From contig NW_027488566.1 of the NCBI RefSeq assembly GCF_050948215.1, positions 1,415,501-1,479,500 on the forward strand: a stretch of DNA of 64,000 nt, in the 5' to 3' direction. Position numbers and translations under genes: made by a program. The notes below the pieces were generated by a model, which saw only the letters and a program-made list of their open reading frames with translations, did no database searches and was not told the DNA's origin. Positions 1 through 10,986 of the stretch are shown here, piece by piece; positions within the stretch are counted from its first letter, which is position 1; each line of letters begins with the position of its first letter. This stretch comes from Halictus rubicundus (taxonomy: Eukaryota; Arthropoda; Insecta; Hymenoptera; Halictidae).

Positions 1-1160
1 GTGTCCTATTTCTTATGTACTTGTTAGTTTTGCAAGTTTATATACATATTCGAGTAAATTATGAAATTTTAACCGTTCGAGTTTCCTGCTTATTTCTAAC
101 GTAATTCGTGTCGCCTACCCGCCCCTTTCTGGCCATTTCTGGGGACGACGACTGTAGCACGTGCTTCGCTGTGACGTTTGTGAGCGTTCACACCGTTTCC
201 TGTTCTTTAGAAACCACTGTCGTTGCCAAACTATTTATGTAGTTTACCAATTTCGTTAGACCAAAAGCCTTAAAATTTGCAGAGTTTCGTGTTATTAATT
301 TAATTTAATTTCAATTATTTATAACTCCCCTCTTCGTGATAATTACTCTTACAGTAGGTCCTTTTACGAATGGAAAGTTGTCCCAATGTATTCGTCGTCC
401 CCAAAAACATCCGCGTTTATAATATGGTGACTATCCGATACCACAATCCTTTATAATTGGTGAAATACACTTTTCGTCGCGTCGCAAAATTATTTTCTTC
501 GCTCGCCCGCTCGTGCCTAGTACGGTTCGTAATTACGCACCGGGCCTTCCTTTGGCGAGGACGAGTTTCCCGTGCAATTTGATACGGCGGTAGGGTGCGT
601 ACACACCGTTACTTGCCGTTTGATCCCCCATATTTTCTAGAGTATTGACTTGACCGAAAAATTTTATTAGAACTAATATCTCGTTATAAACAGAGCTACC
701 TGTTTTTTATCTCGTTTTTTTGGATCACTCCACCCTGAAAATATCTCTTTAGTTAGGCCTTTTTACGGGCTGGAATCTATCCCAACATGTTCGTCCTCCC
801 CAAAAACCGTCCGGTGCGCAATGTGTTGTACATCCGAGGTCTCTAACCCTTTCAAATAAACAAAAGTCTCGTTTTGTTACAAAGCTGCTTATGTTCGCCA
901 TCTTCTCGTCTATAGATATTTCTCGGGACGCGGCCCCTAACCGCTTTAGACCCTACTTACGAGTTATCTTTGTTATCGCAAGCTACATTATCCCTAACGT
1001 GCCCTGTTTTATCGGTAGGGTTGTGGAACCAACTCATCCTATGCAGTAGAAATCTGCGCGTAGTCGGTATCTGCCCCTACTGGATGCAGCCGCCGCTACA
1101 AGCACTACGCCGCTAGTACTTCTCCTCGGAAGGGAACTGCATTGTGCCGGTAAGTGCTCT
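1..1160. repeat. Non-genic stretch with a diverged tandem duplication
   Basis: I see no gene here. A segment near 352-470 and one near 756-870 are clearly related: both contain a CCTTTTTACG-like start, a TCCCAA block, then TTCGTC and CCCCAAAAAC in the same order. The offset is about 400 bases, so this is an old tandem duplication with many substitutions. No coding capacity or transposon end is recognisable on either strand. Confidence 0.5.
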
Positions 1161-1565
1161 TTCTCAATAGATTTCCGCGGAGGAAGTTCGTCCGTGCTCT
1201 AGCCCCCCGCATGAAGACCCCGAGGAGGGGAGACGACCCTTGAAGCGGAGATGAGGCAGGTGGTTCCCGGATTTCTGCTTGGTTTGCTGTGGAGATGTCC
1301 CTCTTTTCTCCTTAGCCTGGACCCGCGAACTCGCTTTTCCCTCAGGCATCCGGTGGTTATGAAGTCATCTGCAGCCTTCCTCTGGTCCTCCAGGATCTCC
1401 GTTCCCCTCCGGTCATCGTCGCCTCCCCCCCCCCCGGGGCTCCCCGGAGAAAGCTGAAACACAGAACAATACCTCCTGAGCGCATTTGCATTTCTAATAC
1501 CCGATCAAGGTAAGTATTTGCTTATTATTCTATAATGTCATAAACTTAACTCGCTTTTTCTTATT
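1161..1565. other. Intergenic/3' flank of LINE family A, no gene seen
   Basis: This stretch lies beyond the 3' end of the first family A LINE. Short frames exist on both strands but overlap each other and match nothing I recognise. A pure C run lies near 1427-1437. I cannot place the exact 3' end of the LINE; no clear poly(A) or target duplication is visible. Confidence 0.35.
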
Positions 1566-2250
1566 TTATAGGTCTTGCATCCTGTCCGCATCCGCCGATT
1601 CTAGATCGTCCTCGGTGCCCCTCATAATAGGGTTGTCTAGTAGTTGTCTTTCTCTCCTTCTCTCCTCCTCCTCTTTTTTCCTGAGGATGGTCCTGCAGAG
1701 TGTCGCGAAGATTCTCCAGATTCTTTCATCTTCGACTATCCCCTTCATGATTTTATCCATCGTCAGAGTCTCGGGCCTGGTTTTTAGGACATCCAATAGT
1801 GGCTTCCTCTCGCTGTCCCATTGCTGGCAGACTACCAAGGTATGCTCCGGAGTGTCAGCTGTTCCCGGGTGGTACCAGCAGTCGTCGGCATCTGCTTTTC
1901 CGATTCGCTTTCTAAAACAATTAAAAACCCCATGCCCCGAAAGGGCCTGGGTGATATAGAAATCTAGATCTCCATGCTTCCTGTTGATCCAATCTGCTAT
2001 ATTGGGAATTAGCGAGTGGGTCCACCTTCCCACAGTTGCTGAATCCCATTTTTCCTGCCATCTTTGATACGTCCTCTCTTTGGCCTGCCTCCTTATTATC
2101 TTCTTAAGATAGTTACTCATATTTTCCTCGGGTTCTTCCGGGCTGTCTCCCGGTGCCTCCCCTTGGATACTGATAATGTTCATCATTTCTTGCTCTTCTT
2201 CGAATATTTCTCTTCTCTCTCTTATCTTGAGGTCCCATGGAGTCACCATG
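1566..2250 (-). pseudogene. Family A ORF2 C-terminus with CCHC-type knuckle
   Basis: This is the C-terminal part of the LINE polyprotein after the reverse transcriptase. The frame 2390-1566 becomes LINE-like near 2246 (MVTPWDLKIRERREIFEEE). It then shows the R1-clade signature in which an ALSGHGVF motif is followed by a C-x-Y-H...H-x4-C knuckle (CWYHPGTADTPEHTLVVC). It ends in a glutamate/arginine-rich tail at a stop at 1566. It is one frame off from the RT upstream, so a frameshift near 2250 separates them. In R1-type elements this region is thought to bind RNA or DNA during target-primed reverse transcription. Confidence 0.75.
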
Positions 2251-3632
2251 GAGGTCCCATGCAGACAGCGTCTCCAGCGGGAGGGATCTGTACGCTGACA
2301 CGACTCTTGTGAGGCCGATTTTTTGAGTCCTTTTAAGAATGCCTGAGATCGAAGCTCTCTCTGCCGCTTCCGCCCAGATCGGTGCTCCATATAGGACGAT
2401 CGATTCCATCGTCATGTAGAACAGTTTGTGTGCTGTTTGTCTAGTCCTAATTTTATTAGTCATTAATCTGCTAAGTGCAGACATTGTCCTTATCGCCTTG
2501 TTTGTGGCCTTCTCTATTTGGATTTTAAAACTCTTATTCGGCTGGAAGATTATCCCTAAATATTTTAATTCCTGTTTCGGCTTAATTTCCACGTCTCCAA
2601 TTTTAAAACTGAGGTCCTCCTCCACCCTTTTGCAGTTGAGCATCATAATCTCGGTCTTGCTTTCTGCTAATGCTAGGCCAGCTGTAGACATCCATTGTCT
2701 TGCGTCTTTCGCCATTTCCTCGGCCCTCATCTTAAGCCTCCTCTGCGTGGATGCCTGGGTTACGATGGCAATGTCATCTGCAAAGGCGATCTTCGTGGAC
2801 ATCGGTGGATTCGGTCTATTCAGGAGCCCATCGTAAAACATGTTCCACAGAAATGGGCCTAGGACCGAGCCTTGAGGGACTCCCATTTTCATATCGAGCT
2901 CTATAATCTTGTCGCACGATTCATACTTTACTATCCTGTTCCTGAAGTAGTCTTTTATAATCCGAACGAGGTACTCGGAAACCTTTCTTCGTCTCAACTC
3001 GTTGATTATTGAGTTCCAACTGAGCGTTTTAAACGCGTTCTTTACATCCAAAGCTATCATAGCCGCGAATCTGTTCTTTTCTGACGCTTCGATGGCTGCT
3101 GTCCTGACCTTCTCCATCGCGTGTACGGTTGAGGTCCCTTTGGTAAATCCAAACTGATTGGAGTTGAAAGGTCGATCTCCCAGTTCTCCGAGTAACCTCG
3201 CTCGGATGACGTACTCCAGGAGTGTGGCCGCAGCATCTAAAATGCAGATAGGTCTGTATGCTGAATGGGTGGAGGGGTCCTTACCTTCCTTTGTAAGTAA
3301 TATAGTACGGGCTTTTTTCCATTGCTGTGGAATCATGCCTCTAGTCAAAATCCCGTTGAAAAGGGCAACAAATCTGTCAGGTCTGCATTCAACCATAGTT
3401 TTAATAATTTCTGGCTGCATCCCATCGTCCCCTGGAGCTTTTCCGGGCTTGAGAAGCTTTGCGGCCTCCACTATCTCCTCGATAGTAATCGCTGGCATAC
3501 TGTTCTGTTGATTTTCTTCGTGGTTTCGCTGGTGGACTTCCATATCCCGTTCCTCGTGTGTAGAATATTCTGTCTGTTCGATCCGTTGAGGGAACAACCC
3601 TTTCATAACAGCTTCTGAAAAATCGGAAGATA
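2250..3632 (-). pseudogene. Family A ORF2 reverse transcriptase
   Basis: Non-LTR reverse transcriptase. Ordered RT blocks are readable: LKPGKAPGDDG, an AYRPICILDAAATLLEYVI block, NQFGFTKGTSTVHA, MIALDVKNAFKTLSW, GVPQGSVLGPFLWN, then the catalytic box FADDIAIV near 2770-2790. A thumb region ends at LYGAPIW and TRVVSAYRSLPLETLSAW. The protein continues upstream across the solo LTR at 3637-4335: the codons for TLS lie at the LTR edge. A frameshift near 2250 separates it from the C-terminal knuckle. RT residues look intact, but the element as a whole is defective. Confidence 0.85.
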
Positions 3633-3636
3633 AGGT

Positions 3637-4335
3637 TGTGACGGGTATCCGTCGGGGTGGAGGAAGTGCCGACTCAGCCGGCTGCCAGGGGTCGGTAGCG
3701 CCTCGAGGAGGAATAACTGGTAGTCGTTTTCTGGTAGAATACTCGTGTTTATTGTCCGTATTCTCTCTATGTACAGTGGGTGCCCACAGGTGGCGTGATT
3801 GCGGCGGTATCGCGGTGGTATCGCGGCGGCGGTGGTATCGCCTCGATGTCGGGGAGTCGGTCAGGGTTCGCAGGACGGTCCCGCAGGCTTGCGCCCCTCG
3901 GGGGAGGGATTCCGGCCCGTTTGCACGGTGCCGGCTCGGACGAGTTTCCCGTAGGCTTGCGCCCCTCGGGGGAGGGATTCCTGCCCGTTTGCACGGTGCA
4001 GGCTCGGATACGGGAACGAGGGTGTCTGGCGGAAACGGTGGTTTCGGTAGGAACGGGGTGCGGTCGGGTTGGAGGTACAGCGGAGGTCTTATTCGGCGGT
4101 AGCTCTCGGTCTCGCATGCCTGGCCTCAACTGCCCCGACTGCTGTTTCTCGCGGCCTATTTATCCTTCCCACCGCCCACTTCCAATCGCGAGCAGCCGGC
4201 TCGTCGCGCTGGCCACCTCGCAGCCGCGACGGGAGGCTGTGCTCGGCCGTGGTCTCGGCGCGCTCGCTGGGAGTGGGGCGGTGGAAGGCGCGGTGTTAGG
4301 CGGGGAAGTCGCGGGCCTTAGCTATACCCGTTACA
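3637..4335 (-). mobile_element. Solo LTR a (699 bp) inside family A RT
   Basis: The segment starts TGTGACGGGTAT and ends ATACCCGTTACA, giving an inverted terminal match with one mismatch, and has TG...CA ends. It is flanked by AGGT at 3633-3636 and 4336-4339, a 4-bp target duplication. Deleting it and one AGGT restores the LINE reading frame (Ala-Thr-Leu-Ser). On the minus strand a TATA-like ATAAATAG lies near 4160 and an AATAAA near 3755, so the LTR probably reads minus. It contains no gene. No internal retroelement remains, consistent with LTR-LTR recombination. Confidence 0.88.
3885..4015. repeat. Two tandem ~68-bp units inside solo LTR a
   Basis: The block GGCTTGCGCCCCTCGGGGGA and what follows up to a GCACGGTGC.GGCTCGGA motif occurs twice, at about 3887-3940 and 3954-4010, with few differences. 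This is an internal direct repeat in the LTR, possibly an enhancer-type duplication; function unknown. Confidence 0.7.
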
Positions 4336-4339
4336 AGGT

Positions 4340-5112
4340 AGCCGGTGGGTTATTTACTTTAACTTGCCTTATTACAGTCTTGTACGGTTTTCCCCAGGGG
4401 TCCTTGTCGATTAGCTCGCATAATTCATTCCAGGATTTCTCTTTGGCTTTGGAGATCATTCTCTGCAGATTTTTCTTTGCCAGTCTGTATAGGAAGGTGA
4501 TTGCTTCCCTTTCATCCTCTTTTCCCCTCCTTCTTGCTTTTTGTGCCTCTCTTCTTAATTTGTGGGTTTTATTTCTCTCCTTTTTAATTTCGGGAGTCCA
4601 CCAGGGATTGCTTCTTTCCTTTTTATTCGTTATACTCGGATTCTCTAGTGCTTCGTCACAGATTTTAAACATACTGTTGAGAAATTTGCCTTCTTCTTCT
4701 TCGGTGAAAATATTTTCTTCATTCAGACTTTCTTCTCTTAGTATTTTTTCCATTACCGTCCCCAGCCTGAGGATTCCTGTCCTTGTTATCTTCCATCCAT
4801 TAACTGAGCCCCTCCTGGAATTACATGTTTCTCCGGAGTCCTTTAATTCTGTAAATAAATATTTGTGATCAGACGCTGTCTCGGAGTTTAGCACTCTATT
4901 TACAATCTGATATTTTTTCTCTTGCAGGTCTTTCGTTGATGCTATGAAATCCAAGTTGGATATGGATTTCCCCCTCTCGAAGGTATGTCCTCCCTCAGGG
5001 ATACATGGGTATATATCTGTACCGAGAAGTTCCTCGAGGAGAATGGCCCCTTTAAGATTTTGCTCCGTGGATCCCCAGGCTGGGGATTTGGCGTTGAAAT
5101 CACCTCCTATTA
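4340..5112 (-). pseudogene. Family A ORF2: endonuclease C-part and linker
   Basis: This continues the family A polyprotein between family B and solo LTR a. The frame opens at the family B target duplication with IIGGDFNAKSPAWGS (the APE endonuclease GGDFNAKS box). It proceeds through GGHTFERGKSISNLDFIAST and SDHKYLF (endonuclease SDH catalytic box), and then a basic linker (RREAQKARRRGKEDEREA) that leads into the RT. It is collinear with 19291-20295 in copy 2 (GGHTFEREKSTSNLDFVATT). The endonuclease nicks target DNA for target-primed reverse transcription. Confidence 0.8.
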
Positions 5113-5541
5113 TACTTTTATTTTGCCTCCCCTAAGGGTTACAATTCCTTTTCCCTTACACCACCTCCTTCTATCGCCGTCCTTCCATCTTCGCTTACCC
5201 TAACTTATACCTTAGCTATCTTAATCTAACTTAACCTAACTTATACTTATACTTAGCTTAAACTAGACTTATATACTATATAGCGAGAAAAGAGAGTTTA
5301 TTTACAATAGACCTTATATTTATAACTTAACCTAGCTTATACATAACTTATCTATGCTTATGAACTATGTAGAGCTATGTAGAGAGACAGAGAGAGAATT
5401 GTATATACAAAAGACCTTATATTGCTAATCTTATATTTACCCCCATACCCTTTGGACCTCCCCTTCCGTTCGCTCATCTCCCACTCCTCTCTTTTCCTTT
5501 CTCCCCTCTCTCCACTCTTCCACTCTTCTCATCCATTCCTC
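5113..5541 (-). other. Family B copy 1 3' UTR
   Basis: Noncoding 3' part of the LINE. It holds an AT-rich section of repeated CTTA/TAACC-like words (5200-5440), a pyrimidine-rich section, and the conserved 3' end GTAACCCTTAGGGG followed by the A-rich tail next to the target duplication. Confidence 0.6.
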
Positions 5542-6848
5542 TGTTACGAGCCAGGGCTGCGAGCAACGCGAGAGGCCGGCGAGGGGTTGTTACCCCAGGA
5601 ATATGGTTTCAATTTGTTAGTTAAGTACGCGGACGCACCCAATGCGAGATCGGGGAGCCGCTAGGATAGTTGACGTCGAGGACGCACCTGATGCGAAATC
5701 AGAGAACCTCTGGGAGGTTGGAGTCAAACGCAGACGCACCCGATGCGAAACCGAGGAGCTACTAGGAGGATGAAACTTCGTGAACGCACCCAATGCGGAA
5801 TCGGGGAGTCACTAGGAGAGACACGCGGCGAACCCGATTTAAAGGAAGGTGGATAACTCACAGACGCACCTGATGCGAGACCAGGGAGCTGCTAGGATAC
5901 GGAAGAACCCAATGCGAAATCAGGGTTCCGCTAGGATGGTATAATTTTCGTGGACGCACCCAATGCGAAACCGGGGAGCCACTAGGTTGGAGAAATCTTC
6001 GTTGAATTGAATCTAAGATTAGTAAGCCTCGTAACTTATATATAATTTAATGGATACAATCCGAGCGGTAAGATTGTATCATGTGGGAACGTTCAATTAT
6101 TAGATTAGGATATCAGGCTATAATTAAAGTTTGTAGATTACGCGAGTTAACAAACAAGACAAATATATTCTGATTTGGAATAGTTACAAGTGTGATTGTT
6201 TGTGTCGCGAGTGGATGTAGTAAGTGTACAATTAGAGAAATTGTTACCTAATGATGCACGGTGTTGACGCACTGGCAATGCGGGGTTAGATAGCGATTGT
6301 TGAATGCCAAATAGAATATATACCGAACTGACGGAATCTATAAGGTTACGTTTTGATTCGAAAGGGACTTTAACCCGATCTCACTAGACTTGACGCGACG
6401 TGACTGCACGAGTACTGAACCGCGTCTGAATCTTGACTGAACCGCTTCTCGACTAACCAAAGAGGATGAAAATGCATGGGTTTATATACCCTAAAAATGA
6501 GAGGGGAATGTATCTGTTTTATTTTACGGTCGCATACTCGTACTTGTCGTTTCTAGTGAGTTTAAGGTTTTCAGCTGGATCTTTTGTTTATAGGGGTAAA
6601 ACGAAGGGTTAGCCAGGATGTTTCCTATCAAAGACTATCTTGACAAAACATTCCAGAAGGGGATGTTTTGAAGATTTCCATATTAGGAAATCGTACGGTG
6701 CTGTTACTGAATCATGCTTCGTGCCAGCTGCGTCCAGCCGGAGTACAATTATTAAACAAGGGGCCTGTTGGGACGCTTTTCGTTCTCAGAAAAAGAGATT
6801 AGAACTTCGAATCGAAATGAACGTGGAGAAACGTCTCCATACGTAACA
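5542..6848. mobile_element. Solo LTR b (1307 bp) in family B 3' UTR
   Basis: The ends are TGTTACGAGC and CATACGTAACA, a perfect 7-base inverted terminus TGTTACG/CGTAACA. The 4-bp target duplication CCTC lies at 5538-5541 and 6849-6852. No coding sequence is present. It carries a tandem array (5625-5995) and a plus-strand TATA-like TTTATATACC near 6480, which suggests plus orientation. Its sequence shares no recognisable similarity with the other LTRs in the window. Confidence 0.85.
5625..5995. repeat. Tandem array of ~60-bp units in solo LTR b
   Basis: About seven units share the core GACGCACC(C/T)(A/G)ATGCGAAA, then CGGGGAGCC and CTAGGA, separated by variable spacers of 20-30 bases. This is an imperfect minisatellite in the LTR, not a CRISPR: units are degenerate and the setting is eukaryotic. 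Confidence 0.75.
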
Positions 6849-6852
6849 CCTC

Positions 6853-7975
6853 ACCTACTCCCTCATCTTCCAACACCTCCCACATTCTCTCCTGCCACCC
6901 TTTTTCCTCATCCAATCTCATGCATACTTCCCACACATGCTCCCACGTCTCATTCTCCCATCCGCACACTCTGCACGCTTTCTGCTCCTCATTCATCCAG
7001 TACCACTCTCCTCTCATCTCGCATCCTAACCTAAATCTCGCCACTCTTTTCCATCTACTTTCCCCCCATCCTTTCTTAAGGTACCCCGGCAGTCCCTCCC
7101 CTTTCACCATCCCATACCACTTGTTTGACTTTGACTCCTCTATCTTACCCCTTCTTTCCTTTGTTTGTCTTTCCTTTTCCTTTTTAATTATTCCTCGCTC
7201 ATTTTCTCCCTTCTTTCCTCAATCATTTCATTTATTATCTCACCCGACCATCCCCTCTCCTTAAAGAACTCCCACCTCTCCTTTTCCCACCCATCTCTTA
7301 CCCCTCCCACCCTATCCCTTCTTCTTATTTCTTCCCAACATAATCGTGCCAGCTTTCCCCCTTTCCCTTCCGCTAATTTTTTCTCGTATCCCCATGCCCT
7401 CAGTCCTGCCTTTCCCCTCAATAATTCCCTTTGCATTTCCTCCCTCACCATGTATCCTGGCCTTGTCCTTTCCACTCCCAGGACCCACCTTAAATATCTC
7501 TCCTGCAGCCTTTCCATGCCTTCCCTCTCTTTCCATCCCCAGATTTCCACCCCATAACTTATTACCGACCATACCAATTTGTCAAAAAGCCATACTCTCC
7601 TACCCCAATCTTTGCCAAACCTCCTTTTTCCTATCCCCCACACCTTCCCCCATTATTGCTGCTCCGTTCCTCACTCTTTCCTCCACTTGCGCTTCCTGCC
7701 CACCATTCCTTGCTATCACGTATCCCAGGTACTTGTACTCCCTTACTTCCTCAATTTCCCTGTCCTTCCACCTCCACTTCATCTTTTTCCATCTCCCCCC
7801 GCCCTTCCTACATCTCATTATTTTAGATTTCTCCGCGTTTAACTGCAGCTTTTTCTCATCCAGGTACCTCTCCATCTTCCCCATCATCCCTCTCATCCCC
7901 TCCTCATCCTCCGCCAGCGTCGCTATGTCATCAGCGTATGCTAGCGTATAAATTTTCTTCCCTCCTACTTTTACC
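6853..7975 (-). pseudogene. Family B copy 1 ORF2, RT catalytic box to C-terminus
   Basis: Three overlapping minus frames (7983-7600, 7643-7188, 7110-6853) together give the second half of ORF2. The RT box TLAYADDIATLAE lies near 7925-7950, followed by KLQLNAEKSKIM, YKYLGYVIARNGG, a VISYGVEIWGWKEREGMERLQERYLRWVLGV-type thumb region, and a C-terminal knuckle of the form C-x2-C-x8-H-x4-C (residues CRVC...HVWEVC). Frame changes near 7975, 7640 and 7150 show the copy is inactive. The extreme C-terminus is cut by solo LTR b at 6849. Confidence 0.8.
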
Positions 7976-9542
7976 CCCCCCATCCACCCCTCTCCAACTC
8001 TTCATCTACATCTGCCATTAGTAATGTAAATAGTAGTGGGCTTAGTGGGCACCCTTGCCTCACTCCCCTTACCGTCCAGAAGCAATTACTTTCTTCCTCC
8101 CCCACTCTGACTTTACTTTTCGTCTCCTTCATCAGCTCCTCGCACCTTTCCACTAGCCCCTCCCTTACCCCCCTCCACCTCATCGACCTCATTAGCACTT
8201 CCCTGTCTACCGAGTCAAAGGCCGCTTTTAAATCTATGAACATAATAATCAACTTTTTTGTTTTCTTTCTAACCTGTCTATTTATCAAATAATTTAACAC
8301 ATACACATTGTCTATACACCCCATCCCCTTCCTAAAGCCTGCCTGACTGTCTGGTAGTAACCCTTTTCTCTCTATCTCCTCTCTCATCCTCTCCGCCAAT
8401 ACCGCCGCGTATATTTTATACGCTGTCTGTGTGAGCGTTATACCTCTATAGTTCTCCACCTTACTATTGTCTCCCTTTTTGGCTATTGGCACCACTATCC
8501 CTTCCTTCCAGTCTTCCGGCCATCCCTCCCCCCTCCAAACCTTGTCACAGACTCTCCATAACCATTCTTCCATCTCATTCCCTCCATATTTCCATACTTT
8601 ATTCGGTATACCGTCCCCCCCGGCAGCTTTCCCTTCCTTCAAACCCCTAATCACCCTGCTGACCTCCGACTTATCTAGCTTCCTCTCCCCATCCCTCTCA
8701 CTTCTACCCACCCCTTCCTTTCCTTCCCACCTATCTACTCCTCCTAATACTTTTTTAAAATATTCGTCCCACTGTTTCATCTTTATCCTTTCGTCTATCC
8801 TCGCTCCCCCCTTCCTTTCCATATTCACCACTTTCCATATCTGACTCTCATTTTTTAGTCCTTCCACCATCCTTTCCCATTTCTCTCTCTCTACCTTCTT
8901 CTTCTCTTCGCATAACTCCTTATATCTTCTCTTCTCTTCCTTAAATTTCTTACCCTCCCCTCCCTTCTTCCTCCATCCCCTTAGTTCCTCTCTCACTTTC
9001 CTTTTCCCTTCCCTACACTCCTCGTCCCACCATCCGCCCCTCCTTTTTCTCTCTTTCTTCCCCATCGTCTCCAACGCCTCTCCTATTCTTTTCTTCAATC
9101 TTTTCCACTCTTCCTCCACTCCTTCCTCTCCTCCCCTAAAGGCCCCAAATCTTTCTTTGAAGCCCTTTATTTCTTCCTCTGACCAGCGACCCCCCTTATT
9201 CCCCCTTCCTTTCCCTTTTTCCTCCTTTTTAAAATCCCCTCTATTCACTCCTTCTATCCAAACCGTCACTGGCATGTGATCTGAATCAATCTGTTCCCCT
9301 ATTTCCACCCTTTCCACCTCTTCCCTTGTTTGCTCATTCCCTATAATATAGTCTATTACTGAGTTCCCCTTCCCCCCTACATATGTCCACTCTCCCGCCT
9401 CGTCTCCTTTAGTGCTACCGTTTAATATCCCCCATCCTCTCTCTCCTAGATATCTGATCAGTCTCCTCCCTTCTACGTTTATTTTCTCATCCTTCGACTT
9501 TCTACTCCCTTCCCCTCTCTCCCCCTCTTCCTCCTCTCCCAC
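7971..9542 (-). pseudogene. Family B copy 1 ORF2, endonuclease end and RT N-half
   Basis: A long frame of 523 codons. It starts in the endonuclease (GKGNSVIDYIIGN and DSDHMPVTVW, the SDH box) and passes a very basic/acidic linker (KKERKRRGGWWDEECREGK, repeated E/K/R/G). It then enters RT: EGKAAGGDGIPNKVWKYGG, KEGIVVPIAKKGDNSKVENY, RGITLTQTAYKIYAAVLAER, QAGFRKGMGCIDNVYVLNYL, IDLKAAFDSVDREVL, RGVRQGCPLSPLLFTLL. The YADD box follows in another frame at 7950. The upstream endonuclease N-part is in a third frame (10063-9545). Confidence 0.85.
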
Positions 9543-9544
9543 TT

Positions 9545-10063
9545 CCCCCCTTCTCTTCCCGTCCTAGCATTGAAGTCCCCCCCTATAATTACTCTTTCCC
9601 GGATCCCTCTTTCTTCTGTCCATTGCCCCATTTTTTCCAACTTTCTTTCCAGATCTCCGTTTACGTAAACACCTACCACCCTCCACCATTTCTCGCCTAT
9701 CTTCACCCTTACCGTCATCATACCTTCTTCATCTCCTCCCTCCTCCGTTTCCCTCTCGATCTCTTTCCTTACTTCTATTAGCATACCCCCCATTGCCCTT
9801 CCCCTTTTTTCTACTCTTCTTGCCCACTGCGTTTCCCATATGTACCCCTTTGTTAGCCTTCTCCTTACCCCGCTCCACCCCCTTTCCTTCATCCACGTTT
9901 CCATTAATACTATTATGTCCCACCCCACTAACCCTTTCCAGAATTCCGTGTCCTTATTCCTTAATCCTGCCACATTCCAGAAAGTTATTTTGTACCTTGC
10001 TTTCCCCCTCTTTCCCCCTCCTCTCCCTTCTCCCTCTTCCCGTTTCCCTGTTCTCCATACCAC
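9545..10063 (-). pseudogene. Family B copy 1 ORF2, endonuclease N-half
   Basis: APE-type endonuclease start: YKITFWNVAGLRNKD (N box), IIVLMETWM (E box), GRAMGGMLIEVRKEIE, WWRVVGVYVNGDLERKLEKM, and IIGGDFNARTGREGG (GGDFNA box). The frame shifts just after this, near 9550, to the next segment. In LINEs this enzyme makes the first nick at the target. The start at 10063 lies about 160 bases downstream of ORF1. Confidence 0.8.
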
Positions 10064-10221
10064 ACTTCCTCTATCTCATTCCATCTCTTCATTCTTCCAT
10101 TTACCCACATTCTCATGTACCCTACCTGTACATGCATTCCCCTCTCTCTTTCCTTCTCCGCTTCCCTTTCTATTTTCCATTTTGCTCTCCTTTCTTCCTC
10201 TGTTCAATCATCGTCCAGCCA

Positions 10222-10986
10222 TTATTTCCTTCCCTTGAGTAACCTCCTTCTGTCCATTACTATCCTTTTCTGTTCTAAATTCGTCAGTTTAACTAGCACC
10301 ATCCCACACCCATCTTTTCCTTCTTTCCCTATCTTCCTTACTTCTTTTATCCCCTCTTCCTTCACCCCCACTAATTCCCACACCCTTTTTACTTCCTCCT
10401 TCACATCCTTCCCCTCTAACTGTATCTTTTTTATTATAATGTTCTTCCGCTTCTCTTCCCTTTCCTTCCTATCTTGTAATACCTCTATTCTCCTAATTCT
10501 TCTCTTATTTTCCTCTAACATTTCCCTCCCTATTCCTCCTTCTCCCCCTTTATTCCTCTCTTCCTCTTCCTCTTCCCTTCTTTCTATCTCCTCTACCCTT
10601 CCTTCTATTCTTTCTAACCATTTTTCTATCCTTTCCCATCTTTTTTCCTCCTCCTTTCTCTCTTCCTTCCTTTCTTCCCTCCATCTATCCCTTTCATTCC
10701 TCCACTCCTCCATCCACCTTTCCCCTTCCTCCCTCAACCTTTCCTTCATCCTCTCGACTTCCCCTATTAGCCCTCTTATTACTTCCTCTATCTTCCTAAC
10801 TTCTGTCCCCTCCTTCTCCTTTCCCTTCTCTGGCGAACTTTTTGTTTTGTCACTTCTTTTAAACATTCCTCTTTCGTCCCTTCCCTCTCCTAACAATTCC
10901 TCTCTGCTCCTCTTTTTCCCCACACTTTCCACATTCCCCAAATTATCTAGACTAAACCACCGTTCTAACCTCTCATCCTTCATCAT
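10222..10986 (-). CDS. Family B copy 1 ORF1: coiled-coil plus RRM-like protein
   Basis: A 254-codon frame upstream of ORF2. The N-terminal part is Ser/Lys/Glu rich. Residues ~60-165 are a long E/R/K/W coiled coil (heptad-like, many RWxEE repeats). Residues ~180-245 (RKNIIIKKIQLEGKDVKEEV...GMVLVKLTNLEQKRIVM) look like the RRM domain found in L1-type ORF1 proteins, with beta-strand IIIKKI and the later VLVKL. Such proteins form trimers that coat the LINE RNA; that role is inferred from the architecture. The frame is open, but the element's ORF2 is broken. Confidence 0.65.
   Translation of the reverse strand: MMKDERLERWFSLDNLGNVESVGKKRSREELLGEGRDERGMFKRSDKTKSSPEKGKEKEGTEVRKIEEVIRGLIGEVERMKERLREEGERWMEEWRNERDRWREERKEERKEEEKRWERIEKWLERIEGRVEEIERREEEEEERNKGGEGGIGREMLEENKRRIRRIEVLQDRKEREEKRKNIIIKKIQLEGKDVKEEVKRVWELVGVKEEGIKEVRKIGKEGKDGCGMVLVKLTNLEQKRIVMDRRRLLKGRK

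Noticed and set aside
1164..1462. Short overlapping frames on both strands
   Set aside because: No domain, no codon bias, overlap each other.
5625..5995. CRISPR-like spaced repeats
   Set aside because: Units are degenerate, spacers vary, and the context is an LTR in a eukaryotic genome.
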